Positions 9,305 to 19,407 of a DNA stretch of 64,000 nucleotides are shown piece by piece. The number at the start of each line of letters is the position of its first letter. Position 1 is the stretch's first letter. The position numbers were made by a program, and so were the translations under genes. The notes under the pieces are model-generated. The model saw only the letters and a list, made by a program, of their open reading frames with translations, did no database searches and was not told where the DNA came from. The stretch lies in assembly GCA_021325215.1 (NCBI GenBank), contig JAJPHO010000183.1, positions 49,163 through 113,162 on the forward strand, written 5' to 3'. The stretch comes from Alphaproteobacteria bacterium (GTDB taxonomy: Bacteria; Pseudomonadota; Alphaproteobacteria; Rhodospirillales; Magnetospirillaceae).

Positions 9305-10315
9305 ATGAATCTCAAAGAGTTGGCAGCGCATCTGAGCCTGTCCAAGGCAACGGTCTCGCGCGCCCTGGCCGGACATTCCGACATCAGCGTGCAAACCCGC
9401 GAACGGGTCCGCAAAGCGGCCGACGAGGCCGGCTACATTCCCGCCGCCACCGCGCTGAAACTGCGCTCGGGCAAAAGCGGCGCGTTCGGCATCGTGCTGC
9501 CGCACGGCCCGACCCCGTTCGAGCATTCCTTCCAGGCGGAACTGGTCGGCGGCATCGCGGAACGGGTAGCCGAAGCCGGCCTCGACCTGATCGTCACCGT
9601 ACCGCCGCCCCATGGCGACGAAGTGACCGCGATCAAGCGCCTGGTCGAAGGGCGCAGGGTCGACGGCATCGTCATCTCGCGCATCCGCCAGGCCGATGAG
9701 CGCGTCGATTACCTGCTGGAACGCCGGTTTCCCTTCGTCACCTTCGGGCGCACGCCGCAATCGGACCGCCATCCCTGGCTCGATGTCGACAGCCACGCCG
9801 CCGCTTTGGCCGCCGGCCGCCGCCTGATCGGATTCGGCCACAAGCAGATAGCCCATGTCGGGACGCCGCCTTCTTTCACCTTCTCGGCCTATCGGCGCAC
9901 CGGCTATCGCAAAGCGCTGGCCGAAGCGGGACTGCCGCTCGATCCGGCGCTCGAACTGACGGCCGATCCGTCCGGCGACTCCGCTGCCGAACCGATCGCC
10001 GAATTACTGAAAACGCACCCTCGGATCACCGCCCTGCTGTGCGACAGCGACCCGCTGGCGATGAGCGCGATGAAGGCCGTACGCCAGCTCGGCAAGCAGC
10101 CTGGGCGGGACATCTCGGTGGTGGGATATGGCGACATGCCGTTCTCGGGGCAGATCGAGCCGGCCCTGACCACCGGCGGCTTCCGCGTGCGGGCCGCCGG
10201 CCGCCGGCTGATCGACTTGCTGATGCTCCATCTGCGCGGCGAGCCGCTGGACACGCTGCAGGAGCTGTGGCCGGCGCACCTGCAGGCGCGCCAGTCCGAC
10301 GGCCCTCTTACGTGA
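9305..10315 (+). CDS. LacI-family transcriptional regulator
   Basis: A 336-residue repressor. The N-terminal helix-turn-helix is typical (MNLKELAAHLSLSKATVSRA), with the hinge around residues 50-60, followed by a periplasmic-binding-protein-like effector domain (LLCDSDPLAMSAMKAVRQLG). Such proteins usually answer to a sugar and repress nearby transport or catabolic genes. No sugar operon is adjacent here; the closest carbohydrate gene is gluconokinase about 8.5 kb away, so the regulon is unknown. Its 3' end overlaps the convergent repeat-protein gene by 8 bp. Confidence 0.9.
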   Translation: MNLKELAAHLSLSKATVSRALAGHSDISVQTRERVRKAADEAGYIPAATALKLRSGKSGAFGIVLPHGPTPFEHSFQAELVGGIAERVAEAGLDLIVTVPPPHGDEVTAIKRLVEGRRVDGIVISRIRQADERVDYLLERRFPFVTFGRTPQSDRHPWLDVDSHAAALAAGRRLIGFGHKQIAHVGTPPSFTFSAYRRTGYRKALAEAGLPLDPALELTADPSGDSAAEPIAELLKTHPRITALLCDSDPLAMSAMKAVRQLGKQPGRDISVVGYGDMPFSGQIEPALTTGGFRVRAAGRRLIDLLMLHLRGEPLDTLQELWPAHLQARQSDGPLT

Positions 10316-13300
10316 TATGCACGAATCCGGCGCCCAGCGTGCCGGATTCGATGCCCGAGATCTGAACGCCCGCGATCTCGATCACCGACACATGGCCGCC
10401 ATGGTCGTTATAGGCGATCCAGCTGTTGGTGCCGTCATAGAAGCCGGCGACGCCGCTTACGCCGCTGACTCCCTGAGCCTGGGTAAGCGTCTGCACGAAC
10501 GAGATGAAGTTCAGCACCGAGGCGCCGGCTTTGGTCATCATGCCGTTGGCGCCGATGGTCCACAGATTGCTGGCGTCGGCGCTGCTCAGGATGTTGGTGC
10601 TGCTGAGCCCGATCGACAGGGTATCCCCTTGCACCGTGGCGGTATCGGTCAGGAAATTATGAAAGATATCGGCGGTGACAGGGCTGACCGTCAGGGCCGA
10701 GGCCGGCCCCACCGAGAACACGAAGGTATCGCCGGTAGCACGGCCGCTCGCCAGCGTGATCGTGTCGGAACCGCCGCCCAGCGTGATGGTATCGCCGCTG
10801 CCGCTGTCGGTTAGCGTCAGAGTGAGATTGCCGGACCCGCTCTGGGTCAGCGTGGTCGCGCCCGTCGTGTGGGTAAGGTTCAGCTGGGTCCGCCCCGAAC
10901 CGGACACCGTGACGGTAAGGGCGCCGGTATCGGGATCGGTCAGCGTGGCATTGATCAGGCCGGAACCGCTGTTGCTGAGCCCGATCCCGGTCACATAGGC
11001 GGTGCCGCTGGTAACGGTCAGGTTCCCGGCGGAACCGCTGATCGTCAGGTCGCCGGTATCGGTTGCCGTGGTGCCGACACTAAGCGAACTCAGCGTAACC
11101 GTGCCGCTGTCGGTGTCGGTAAGGCTGATGGTCCCGCTGGAGGCGGTGGTGGTCACGGCCGTCACGATAGAGCCGCTGCCCGAGAAAGTCAGCGCATCGA
11201 GCGCGGTGGCGCCGGTGATGCCGCTCAGAGTAAGCACGCCGTTTCCGGTATTGGTCAGAGACGCCTGTGTCAGATTGGCATCGCTCACCGCGCCGATGGT
11301 CAGCGTGCCCGCGGCGCTGTCGGTCACCGTCAGGCTGGCGGCACCGCCGGTCATGGTCGGCGTCACAGTGGCTGCACCGGTCGAAGTGCTGGCATCGGTG
11401 ATGGTCAGGGACGTGGCACCGGTGGCCACCAGGGTAATCGCTTCAGTGCCGGTGCCACTGCCGGTGATCGCCAGGGTCAGGGCCGCGGCGCTGTCGGTGA
11501 TGCCGCTGGCGGTCAGCGCCGCCGAGCCGGTGTTGTTGAGGGTCAGCGTGGCCGCGGCGGCGGTAAAGCCGCCGACTGTCAGCGCACCGGCGGAGCTATC
11601 CGCGACCGTCAGGGCCGTGGCATTGGGCAGCGAGGCGATCGACAGCGATGTGGCGGTCGTGCTGGTCGACGAGTCTGTAATAGTGAGCGCACCCGCCACC
11701 GCGTCGGTGATGGCTCCCAGAGAAATCCCGCCAGTGCCCGAAGCGCCGAAGGTGAAGCTGGTCATCGCATCGGCATGGATGGTGCCGAGCGTCAGGGTGC
11801 CGGCACCGCTGTTGGTCAGGGCCAGGGTCGTCAGAGCGGAATCCGTGATCGTGCCGAGGGACAGGCTGCCGGTAGCGCTGTCGGCGATGGTAATTTTCGT
11901 GGTCGCCGAGACACCGGTCAAAGGCAGTGTGACGAGGCCGGTCGAGGTGCTGCTGTCGGTGATGGTCAGGGCGGCGCTGTTCGTGTCATTCAGGGTGCCG
12001 GCGGTGATGGAGCCGGTACCGCTGCCTGTGATGGTGACCGTCGTCAGGGCTGCTGTACTGATGCCGCCGCCGCCGATGGTCATGGCGCCAGCGCCGGTAT
12101 TGGCCAGGGCCAGGGTGGCCAGGGCCGAGTCCGAATAGGTGGAACTGTCGGTCAGGCTGCCCGCCGAACTGCTGTTCACCGCCAGCGTCGTGGCTGCCGA
12201 CAGACCGGTCAGCACGATTACCGACGCGCTGGAAGAGGTGCTGGTGTCGTTGACGGTGAAGGTGCCGGATAAAGAATCGCTCAAGGCGCCGACATTGATC
12301 TTGCCGGTCCCGCTGCCCTTCAAATTGAGGGTGGTCAGGTTGTTGTCGGTCAAGGCCCCGGTCGCCAAAGTGTCGGCGCCGGTCATGTTGAGGGTCAGCA
12401 CGCTCGGCCCACCGCTCAGAGTCAGACCCATCGTCGTGGTGCCGGTGCCGATATTGCTGTCATTGACGGTAACCGCTCCCGCGGTCGTGAGGGTCGCCGA
12501 GATGAAATAGACGTTGGTGGCCTGGCCGGACACGCCGCCCGTCAGATTGATGGTATTAAGGCTGGAACTGGTCAGGGCGGATTGTGTCATGACCGCGCCG
12601 GTCGCCGCGCTGTTGTTGTAAGTCACCGAGGTCAGTCCGTCGTCCGTGAAGGAACCGATGGTGAGGCCGGCGCTGGCGGTCGACGTGTCATTGATGATCA
12701 GGCTGTTGATATTGCTGTCGATGCCGGACATCTGGATGGTGTCGGTGCCGCTGGTAGCTTGATAATTGACGGTAAGGCCGGTCGTGGCAGCAAGACTGAC
12801 AAAGGTGTCGGTGACGCCGGCGGAAGGGCCCGTCAGGGTGACCACATTGGTGCCCGCTGCCAGGGTGAGATTGGTGACGGTGCCGGCCGGAATACCGAAG
12901 CTGGCGCCGCCCAGGCCGCCGCCGGTAAAGGTCGACGCCGTGGTGCCGACGGTGACATAGCCGGACGACGCGGTCAGAGTCTGGGCCCCGATCAGCTCCA
13001 CCACCGTGGTATCGGTTCCGCTCAGGGTGCCGGTGGCCGTTTCGACGATGTAGGTGTTGCCGCCATAAACGCCGTAGACGACCTTGTGAGCGCTGGTAGC
13101 CGCCGCTTCGAGCACGGCGATGGCGCCCGCAACGCTGGTGGCCGAGGTCAGGGTGGTCGCGGTCAGGGTCGACGCCGACGACAGGACGTCGTTACCGAAG
13201 GCGATGACGTCGCCCTTGGTGGCCCCGGTGACGGTGAGATTGGGCGCGCTGGCGTAATTGGTGCCGGCGGCGCCGATGACGATGGCGTTGGGCGGCGTGG

Positions 13301-15788
13301 CGGTGCGCGCCGCCAGGGTCACGGTGTAGACCCCCGTGGTATCGAGCGAAGCGCCGCCCAGCTCGACCAAATTGGCCCCGCTGCCCAACGAGACCGAGAC
13401 CGTGCCGGCGGTGCTGGCGTCGACCACCACATTATTGCCGTTGCCCAGCGTGATGGTGTCGGTGGCGCCCTTGGCGGCGCCCTGGGTCAAATTGACCGTG
13501 ACATGGGCATTATCCGCGCTGCCCGCCACGGTGACGCCGGTGGTTGCGGCATCCTGCAAGCCGTTGGTGGTCAGAGCGGTTGCCGCCTGGCCGAGGGCCA
13601 CATTGTCGGCCAAGGTCAGCGAGGTCAGGCTGGCGTCGGTGATCGTGCCGACATGGTCGAGTGTCTTGCCGCTGTTCGAGATGCTGAGCGTGGTCGTGAC
13701 CGCGGTCAGCGAGCTGACCGTCGTCACGCCGGCCCCCGCGAAGGCCAGGGTGGTCAGCGAGGCGCCAGAGGAAAGCGTACCGATGGTCAGGCCATAGCCA
13801 TCGGTCGAGCCGTTATTGAGCGTCAGGCTGGTCGCCGTGCCGGACGAGCTCAGCGTCGTGATCGTCAGGCCCGCGGTGCCGGCGACATTGAGCGTGGACA
13901 GGCCATTATCGGTCAACGTGGTGATCGTATGGGCGGGGGTGACATCCGTCTCGCTGGCGAGAAGATTGTTCGTGATCGAAAGCGTGCCGATGCCGACGCC
14001 CTTCGCATCCTGCAGGGTGAGGCTGTTGACCGCCGAGGACATGGCGACGGCCAGGCTGTCGCTGGCGCCGGTGCTGTCGGCATTCTTGATCGTCACCGAG
14101 GCGCCGCTCGTGGTGGTGTCGAGGGTCAGCGCGGTGGCCGCCGAATTGGAGAAGGTGATGGTCCCCGCCCCCCTCACTTCGAGGCCTGTGGCGGTCGGAT
14201 CGATCACCGAGAGATCCACGGTGCCGGTGACATTGGCGGCGACGCCGACGATCTGGAAATTGACGAACATGCCCTTCGAGGCCGAGGTCAGCGCATAAGC
14301 GCCCCCTTCGAACACGATTTCATTAGCCGTCGAACTGCCGGCGGTGAAGGTCTTGGTAGCGTCGGTGAGGGCGCTGACCATGATGATGTCGGCGCCGGCT
14401 CCGCTCGAGGTAAAGCTCTGCTTCGTGTCGTCCAGCGCCGCCGTGAAAGTGCCGGTCGAACTGTCGGCGATGGTCAAGGCGGCGCCCAAGGCGGCCAGGC
14501 CGGTTCCATGCGCGGTGGCGCCGTCGCTGAAGCTGGCGCCGCCGGTAACGTTCAGAGCCGTCAGCGAGCTGTTGATCGTCTCCAGGGTCAGCTGATTGGT
14601 GCCTGAGACATTGAGCGTCGTCAGGTTGGAATCCACGAAAGCCTGCAGCGTCGAGTCCGCCGTGATGGCCGAGACGTTGAGGGTCGTGACCTCCTTGTTG
14701 GTATCGGTAATGGCGTTGCTGATCGCCAACAGCCCGTTCACCGAGAGATTCAGCGTCAGCGGGCCGGACGTATTGTTGTTGATCGTCACGCTGCCGGCGG
14801 TGCCCGTCAGATCGAGGGTGGTCAGGGCATTGTCGTTGATGATCGAACCGGCGCCGGTATTGGCCAGATTGACCGTCGTCACCGTACCGGGGCCGCCCGA
14901 CGCGAAGGCGTTGTCATTGACGGTCACCGCTCCGTCCGAGGCTGCCGTAACGGCGGCCTGTCCGGCCACCGGCGTAACGGCCGTAACGGCAGTCACTCCC
15001 TGCACACCGGTGGCGGCGGTGACGCCGGCTACGCCAATGACACCGGCAACTGCGGTAACCGCCGACTGCCCTGCCGTAGCAGCCGTCCCCAGCACGATGA
15101 TTTCCTGGGTCAGCAATCCGCCGGTCACCGTCAGGGCGGCGCTGCCGAGATTGACGGTGGTGACGTGCGCGGTGCTGCTCAGCGGAATGACGGAAGGCGT
15201 CGTGCCATTGGCGACTTGCGAGCCGTAGGCGGCCAGGGCACCGGTGATATCACCGCCAACCTGGGTCTGATATTCCGGCGAATTGGTGAATTCCTGAACC
15301 AGCAGCGAGGGCGTGTAACCCTGGGAAATCTGGTTCTGGTAGAACGCCGCTTCGGACGCGGCCGGCGTGCGGCCGAGAATGTTGAGATAAAGCGCCGTGA
15401 CCACGTCGGAACTGCCGGAAATGGTCTGGAATTCGGGCGAATTGGCGAAATCGGCGGCGATGATGTTCCACGAGGACTGAGGCACCGCGCTGGCGCCCTG
15501 GGCGATCTGCGCGGAGGTCAGTCCCGTTTCGACGATATTGACGTAATACAGGATCTCGGTGCCGCCGGGCGCGCGGCCGAGAGCGCCCTCGTAATAACGC
15601 ACGACCTGCTGGACGATGGTCGCCTCGGGGCTTTGCGCCATCGCCAAAGCCAGCCCCGCCACGGTCCCCTCGCCAACGATGTTCTGCGATTTCGCCACCC
15701 AGCTCGCGGCATTGGCCTGAGCCAGGGTGGCGGACTCGAACAGGACATTTTCCAGCAGGGTAACGACCTGCGCGGTGCTGACACTCAT
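10308..15788 (-). CDS. Giant DUF4214 protein with Ser/Thr/Gly beta-strand repeats
   Basis: A 1826-residue protein without a classical signal peptide. Residues 1-190 contain two DUF4214-like units (YYEGALGRAPGGTEILYYVN and LYLNILGRTPAASEAAFYQN). A low-complexity Val/Thr/Ala stretch follows (DNA about 14940-15080). The remaining 1500 or so residues are divergent repeats of about 20-45 residues built on themes such as LTITDSSTSTG, LTLNNTG and ADSATGSL. Near the C-terminus DTITLGGGSDTITLASG is RTX-like. Lys, Cys and aromatic residues are scarce. Together this suggests a surface-layer-like or adhesin protein exported by type I secretion, but no transporter gene is near. A GGAG site supports the ATG at 15788. 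Confidence 0.85.
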   Translation of the reverse strand: MSVSTAQVVTLLENVLFESATLAQANAASWVAKSQNIVGEGTVAGLALAMAQSPEATIVQQVVRYYEGALGRAPGGTEILYYVNIVETGLTSAQIAQGASAVPQSSWNIIAADFANSPEFQTISGSSDVVTALYLNILGRTPAASEAAFYQNQISQGYTPSLLVQEFTNSPEYQTQVGGDITGALAAYGSQVANGTTPSVIPLSSTAHVTTVNLGSAALTVTGGLLTQEIIVLGTAATAGQSAVTAVAGVIGVAGVTAATGVQGVTAVTAVTPVAGQAAVTAASDGAVTVNDNAFASGGPGTVTTVNLANTGAGSIINDNALTTLDLTGTAGSVTINNNTSGPLTLNLSVNGLLAISNAITDTNKEVTTLNVSAITADSTLQAFVDSNLTTLNVSGTNQLTLETINSSLTALNVTGGASFSDGATAHGTGLAALGAALTIADSSTGTFTAALDDTKQSFTSSGAGADIIMVSALTDATKTFTAGSSTANEIVFEGGAYALTSASKGMFVNFQIVGVAANVTGTVDLSVIDPTATGLEVRGAGTITFSNSAATALTLDTTTSGASVTIKNADSTGASDSLAVAMSSAVNSLTLQDAKGVGIGTLSITNNLLASETDVTPAHTITTLTDNGLSTLNVAGTAGLTITTLSSSGTATSLTLNNGSTDGYGLTIGTLSSGASLTTLAFAGAGVTTVSSLTAVTTTLSISNSGKTLDHVGTITDASLTSLTLADNVALGQAATALTTNGLQDAATTGVTVAGSADNAHVTVNLTQGAAKGATDTITLGNGNNVVVDASTAGTVSVSLGSGANLVELGGASLDTTGVYTVTLAARTATPPNAIVIGAAGTNYASAPNLTVTGATKGDVIAFGNDVLSSASTLTATTLTSATSVAGAIAVLEAAATSAHKVVYGVYGGNTYIVETATGTLSGTDTTVVELIGAQTLTASSGYVTVGTTASTFTGGGLGGASFGIPAGTVTNLTLAAGTNVVTLTGPSAGVTDTFVSLAATTGLTVNYQATSGTDTIQMSGIDSNINSLIINDTSTASAGLTIGSFTDDGLTSVTYNNSAATGAVMTQSALTSSSLNTINLTGGVSGQATNVYFISATLTTAGAVTVNDSNIGTGTTTMGLTLSGGPSVLTLNMTGADTLATGALTDNNLTTLNLKGSGTGKINVGALSDSLSGTFTVNDTSTSSSASVIVLTGLSAATTLAVNSSSAGSLTDSSTYSDSALATLALANTGAGAMTIGGGGISTAALTTVTITGSGTGSITAGTLNDTNSAALTITDSSTSTGLVTLPLTGVSATTKITIADSATGSLSLGTITDSALTTLALTNSGAGTLTLGTIHADAMTSFTFGASGTGGISLGAITDAVAGALTITDSSTSTTATSLSIASLPNATALTVADSSAGALTVGGFTAAAATLTLNNTGSAALTASGITDSAAALTLAITGSGTGTEAITLVATGATSLTITDASTSTGAATVTPTMTGGAASLTVTDSAAGTLTIGAVSDANLTQASLTNTGNGVLTLSGITGATALDALTFSGSGSIVTAVTTTASSGTISLTDTDSGTVTLSSLSVGTTATDTGDLTISGSAGNLTVTSGTAYVTGIGLSNSGSGLINATLTDPDTGALTVTVSGSGRTQLNLTHTTGATTLTQSGSGNLTLTLTDSGSGDTITLGGGSDTITLASGRATGDTFVFSVGPASALTVSPVTADIFHNFLTDTATVQGDTLSIGLSSTNILSSADASNLWTIGANGMMTKAGASVLNFISFVQTLTQAQGVSGVSGVAGFYDGTNSWIAYNDHGGHVSVIEIAGVQISGIESGTLGAGFVHIT

Positions 15789-15803
15789 CGAACGTCTCCA
15801 AAG

Positions 15804-15842
15804 GACGGCAAAAGCCCCTACTAATACGGGTCAGTTGCCGTC
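15804..15842 (-). other. Stem-loop between the molybdenum enzyme operon and the DUF4214 gene
   Basis: GACGGCAA (15804-15811) pairs with TTGCCGTC (15835-15842) across a 23-base loop, in which CCC/GGG can also pair. It lies in the 73-bp gap upstream of the DUF4214 start. There is no clear T-run, so it could be a leader structure or part of an operator rather than a terminator. Confidence 0.45.
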
Positions 15843-15861
15843 TTCGGGCGCCCCCTATACG

Positions 15862-18057
15862 TCAGATCAAGTCCGACTTGCTCATCGGCAGCTCGGTTAC
15901 AGCCTTGCCGGTCAGGGCAAAAACGGCGTTGGCCAGCGCCGGCCCGAGCGGCGGCACGCCGGGTTCGCCGACGCCGCTGGGATGAACGCCCGAGGGAACG
16001 ATATGCACTTCGATCTTCGGCATGTCGCTGATCCGCAGCGGCATGTAGCTGTCGAAATTGGTCTGGTCGACCTTGCCGTCGGTCAGGGTGATCTCGTCGC
16101 GCAGGATGGCGCCCAGCCCATAGCCGATGCCGCCTTCCATCTGCGCCTTGATCACGTCGGGATTGACGGCGATGCCGCAATCGACCACGCAGACGACGCG
16201 GTCGACCTTGATCTTGCCGTCCTTGTCCTTGCTGATCTCGACCACCTGGGCGACATGGCTGCCGAAGGATTCGGCCACCGCGATGCCGCGCGCATGGCCG
16301 GCCGGCAGCTTCTTGCTCCAGCCCGCCTTCTCTGCCGCCAGCTTCAGCACCGCCGCCGAGCGTTCCTGGCCCTGCATCAGCGCCAGGCGATAGGCGACCG
16401 GGTCCTGCTTGGCCTCATGCGCCAGGCGGTCGATGAAGGTCTCGACCGCATAGGCATTCTGGCTGTGCCCGACCGAGCGCCACCACAGCACCGGCACCGG
16501 CGAGGTGGCGTTATGCACGTCGATATGGATGTTGGGAACCGCATAGGGCATGTCGGCGGCGCCCTCGACCGAGGTGGCGTCGACGCCGCCCTTGACCATC
16601 ACCTTCTCGAATGGCGTGCCGGTGATGATCGACTTGCCGACGATGCGGTGCTCCCAGGCCACGACCTTGCCGCTGGCGTCGAGACCGGCGCGCATCTTCT
16701 GGTACCACATCGGGCGGTAATAGCCGCCGGTGATGTCGTCCTCGCGGGTCCAGACCAGCTGGACCGGGTATTTCCCGCCGGTCGCCTTGGCCACCGACGC
16801 GGCTTCGGCGATGTAGTCGGCGGTCACGGTGGCGCGGCGGCCGAAGCTGCCGCCGGCCCAGGTGGTGTGGATCTGCACCTGCTCCGGCTTGAGGCCGAGG
16901 ATCGCCGCGGCGGTGCCCTGCTCGACGGTCTGGAACTGCGAGCCCGCCCAGATTTCCGCGCCCTGCGGCGTGATCTCGACCACCGCGTTCAGGGGCTCCA
17001 TCGGCGCGTGCGCCAGATAGGGGAAGACATACTCGGCTTCGACCACCTTGGCCGCCTTGGCCATCGCCGCGCCGCTGTCGCCCTTGACGTTGGCCGGCAG
17101 ACCTTCCTTGGCCGCGGTCGCCTTGTAGTCGGCCAGGATCTGCGCGGTCGAGCGGGTCTCGGCGGCGCTGTCGTCCCATTCGATCTTCAGCTTTTCGCGG
17201 GCCTGCTTGGCGGTCCAGGTATCCTTGGCCAGCACCGCCACGCCGTTCGGCACCTGCACCACATCGATCACGCCCTTGACCGCCTTGGCCTCGGTGGCGT
17301 CGAACGACTTCACCTTGCCGCCGAAGCGGGGCGAGCGGGCGATCACCGCGCGCACCATGTTCGGGCGGCGGATATCGAGCGAGAATTTGGCCTGGCCGGT
17401 GGTCTTGGCCACCGAATCGACGCGCGGCAGATGGGCCGCCCCCACCAGCTTGAACTCCTTGGGGTCCTTGAGCTTGACCTCCTGCGGCACCGGCTGGGCG
17501 GCCGCCTTGGCCGACAGGGCGCCGAAATTGGACTTCTTGCCGGACTTGGCGTGCGAGATCACGCCCTTGGAGACGGTGATCTCGGAGGCCGGCACGCTCC
17601 ATTCCTGGGCGGCGGCGGCGACCAGCATCTCGCGGGCGGCGGCGCCGGAATAGCGCAGCTCGTCCCAGCTATTATTGATGCCCGAGGAACCACCGGTGCC
17701 CTGGATACCGAAGGCGCGGTTGGCGTAGAGCGGCACCACGGCCGGAGCGAATTCGGTGCGGACCTGGCTCCAATCGGCGTCCAGTTCCTCGGCCACGATG
17801 GTGGCGAGGCCGGTGGCGATGCCCTGGCCCTTGTCGAGATGCTTGACCACCACGGTCACGGTGTTGTCGGGGGCGATCCGCACGAAGGCGTCGGGCTGCT
17901 TCGGGAAGGTCGGCGGCGCGGCGGGCGTCTCAGCGGCGGAAGCCGTGGTGACGGACAGCACCGAACCGACGGCGAGAACGCCGGTCGAGGCGGCCATCAG
18001 CTTGAGGAAGGTGCGGCGCGAGGGGACCGGCTGAGCGGCGGGCGGCTTGATATACAT
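15862..18057 (-). CDS. iorB: Molybdopterin-binding subunit of an IorAB-type hydroxylase
   Basis: A 731-residue large subunit of the xanthine oxidase family, isoquinoline 1-oxidoreductase beta-subunit branch. The N-terminus carries a Tat signal (SRRTFLKL, then a hydrophobic stretch), so the enzyme should be exported folded with its cofactor. Cofactor-binding Gly-rich segments are visible ([13 protein letters not shown], and [17 protein letters not shown] near the C-terminus, which contains the conserved Glu). It forms an operon with the [2Fe-2S] subunit 3 bp upstream. The members known act on N-heterocycles or aldehydes; the substrate here is not determined. Electron acceptor is probably a cytochrome c not encoded nearby. 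Confidence 0.9.
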   Translation of the reverse strand: MYIKPPAAQPVPSRRTFLKLMAASTGVLAVGSVLSVTTASAAETPAAPPTFPKQPDAFVRIAPDNTVTVVVKHLDKGQGIATGLATIVAEELDADWSQVRTEFAPAVVPLYANRAFGIQGTGGSSGINNSWDELRYSGAAAREMLVAAAAQEWSVPASEITVSKGVISHAKSGKKSNFGALSAKAAAQPVPQEVKLKDPKEFKLVGAAHLPRVDSVAKTTGQAKFSLDIRRPNMVRAVIARSPRFGGKVKSFDATEAKAVKGVIDVVQVPNGVAVLAKDTWTAKQAREKLKIEWDDSAAETRSTAQILADYKATAAKEGLPANVKGDSGAAMAKAAKVVEAEYVFPYLAHAPMEPLNAVVEITPQGAEIWAGSQFQTVEQGTAAAILGLKPEQVQIHTTWAGGSFGRRATVTADYIAEAASVAKATGGKYPVQLVWTREDDITGGYYRPMWYQKMRAGLDASGKVVAWEHRIVGKSIITGTPFEKVMVKGGVDATSVEGAADMPYAVPNIHIDVHNATSPVPVLWWRSVGHSQNAYAVETFIDRLAHEAKQDPVAYRLALMQGQERSAAVLKLAAEKAGWSKKLPAGHARGIAVAESFGSHVAQVVEISKDKDGKIKVDRVVCVVDCGIAVNPDVIKAQMEGGIGYGLGAILRDEITLTDGKVDQTNFDSYMPLRISDMPKIEVHIVPSGVHPSGVGEPGVPPLGPALANAVFALTGKAVTELPMSKSDLI

Positions 18058-18060
18058 GGC

Positions 18061-18519
18061 TCAGGCTCCCAGCTCGGCGGAGGCGGCGTGGATCGCGGCC
18101 CGGATGCGGTGATAGGTGGCGCAGCGGCAGACATTGCCATCCATGGCATTGTCGATATCCGCATCGGTCGGCTTGGGCGTATCGGTCAGCAGCGCGATGG
18201 CCGACATGATCTGGCCCGACTGGCAATAGCCGCACTGCACGACGTCCAGCTTCTGCCAGGCCGACTGCACCGCATGCGCCACCTTGCCGTTGACGCCCTC
18301 GATGGTGGTCACCTGGCGCCCGGCCACGTCCGACAAGGCGGTCTGGCAGGCGCGCGCCGGCGAGCCGTCGATATGCACCGTACAGGCGCCGCAGGCGCCG
18401 ATGCCGCAGCCGAACTTGGTGCCGGTCATGTCGAGATGGTCGCGGATCGCCCAAAGCAACGGCATGTCTGCATCCGCGTCGACAGACTTCTTCTGTCCAT
18501 TGACGATGAAATCGACCAT
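18061..18519 (-). CDS. iorA: [2Fe-2S] subunit of an IorAB-type hydroxylase
   Basis: A 152-residue electron-transfer subunit. The plant-type [2Fe-2S] site is in the N-terminal half (CGIGACGACTVHIDG, with a fourth Cys in RACQTAL) and the second cluster is in the helical C-terminal domain (CGYCQSG and CRCATYHRI). Length and motif order are normal for this family. It is the first gene of the pair and lacks its own signal, so it would be exported together with the Tat-bearing partner. Confidence 0.92.
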   Translation of the reverse strand: MVDFIVNGQKKSVDADADMPLLWAIRDHLDMTGTKFGCGIGACGACTVHIDGSPARACQTALSDVAGRQVTTIEGVNGKVAHAVQSAWQKLDVVQCGYCQSGQIMSAIALLTDTPKPTDADIDNAMDGNVCRCATYHRIRAAIHAASAELGA

Positions 18520-18551
18520 CTCGATATCCCCCTGTAAGGAAAAAAGTTAAC

Positions 18552-18815
18552 TCAAAAAGCCTCGTCGGCCAGCCGGTCGATCAAAGCGATGTATTCGTTC
18601 ATCGCATCGTCCTGGGATTTCCCCTGCTGACCTTCCCACGCCTCATACTTCGCACGGCCCACCATATCGACGAAACCGGGTTTGTCCCCCTGCACGTCGC
18701 CCTGCGTTCCCTGCTTATAGAGGGCGTAAATCTTGAGTAATGTTTGGTTGTCGGGGCGCGTCGTCAAGGTCTTGGATTTCGCGACGGCCTCTTCGAAGCG
18801 TTCAGTCAGACTCAC
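18552..18815 (-). CDS. Acyl-CoA-binding protein
   Basis: An 87-residue four-helix protein of the eukaryote-like ACBP family. The family core is clear: LLKIYALYKQGTQGDV (including the YKQ ligand residues) followed by KYEAWEGQQGKSQDDA. It binds long-chain acyl-CoA in the cytoplasm. It lies 32 bp upstream of the iorA start on the same strand, so it could be co-transcribed, though no functional link is evident. Divergent from gntK. Confidence 0.93.
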   Translation of the reverse strand: MSLTERFEEAVAKSKTLTTRPDNQTLLKIYALYKQGTQGDVQGDKPGFVDMVGRAKYEAWEGQQGKSQDDAMNEYIALIDRLADEAF

Positions 18816-18863
18816 GTTTCATTCTCCCATTGGGCATATAGTTCCCCTTAAGGATAACCTATC

Positions 18864-19346
18864 TTGATCATTCTCGTCATGGGCGTCTCGGGCAGCGGCA
18901 AGACCAGCGTCGGACAGACCCTCGCCGCCCGGCTGCAGTGCCCCTTCACCGACGCCGATTCGTTTCATTCGGAAGCCAACCGCGCCAAAATGGCCGCCGG
19001 CATCCCCTTGACCGACGCAGACCGCCTGCCCTGGCTGCGCGCCATCGGCGACGCCATCCGCAATGTCAGCATACGCGGAACCAGCCATGTTTTCGCCTGT
19101 TCCGCTCTGAAGGCGGACTATCGCCGCATTCTCGATCCGAGGGGTGAATGCAAGCTGGTTTACCTGCGCGGCACGCCGGAATTGCTGGCCGAACGACTGG
19201 CCGGACGGCAGGGCCATTTCTTCAATCCCGCTTTGCTGCAAAGCCAGCTCGACACCCTGGAGGAACCGCAGGATGCCGCCATCGTCGACATCGCCCTGCC
19301 TCTGCAGAGCATCGTCGATTCGCTGATGGCGTCGCTCGGGGGTTGA
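18864..19346 (+). CDS. gntK: Gluconokinase
   Basis: A 160-residue kinase that phosphorylates D-gluconate to 6-phosphogluconate, feeding the Entner-Doudoroff and pentose phosphate pathways. The P-loop GVSGSGKTSVGQ lies at residues 7-18. Family signatures follow: FTDADSFHSEANRAKMAAG, then CSALKADYRRIL and VYLRGTPELLAERLAGRQGHF. Length is normal. No gluconate permease or gnt repressor is adjacent. Confidence 0.93.
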   Translation: MIILVMGVSGSGKTSVGQTLAARLQCPFTDADSFHSEANRAKMAAGIPLTDADRLPWLRAIGDAIRNVSIRGTSHVFACSALKADYRRILDPRGECKLVYLRGTPELLAERLAGRQGHFFNPALLQSQLDTLEEPQDAAIVDIALPLQSIVDSLMASLGG

Positions 19347-19362
19347 AAAATCCGTTCTATCT

Positions 19363-19388
19363 AGATATATCTTGATCACGATATATCT
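19363..19388. promoter_or_regulatory. Palindromic operator of the PadR-type regulator
   Basis: AGATATATC and GATATATCT form a perfect 9-bp inverted repeat around the 8-bp centre TTGATCAC, itself nearly symmetric (TGATCA). It ends 8 bp before the ribosome-binding site of the PadR gene, where a bound repressor would block its own transcription. TATA-containing inverted repeats are described for the E. coli relative YqjI (NfeR); the match is by pattern only. Confidence 0.7.
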
Positions 19389-19407
19389 CGTAATAACGGA
19401 GGCACTC

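Noticed and set aside
12582..14606. 674-codon plus-strand ORF, Gly/Arg-rich
   Set aside because: Lies opposite the DUF4214 repeat gene; its repeats simply mirror the repetitive coding strand.
10308..15788. Regular repeats that might suggest a CRISPR array
   Set aside because: The repeats are coding, diverged, in one long open frame, and lack constant-length spacers.
15727..18537. 936-codon plus-strand ORF
   Set aside because: Antisense to iorA and iorB, whose cofactor motifs are clear. High GC removes stop codons on the opposite strand.
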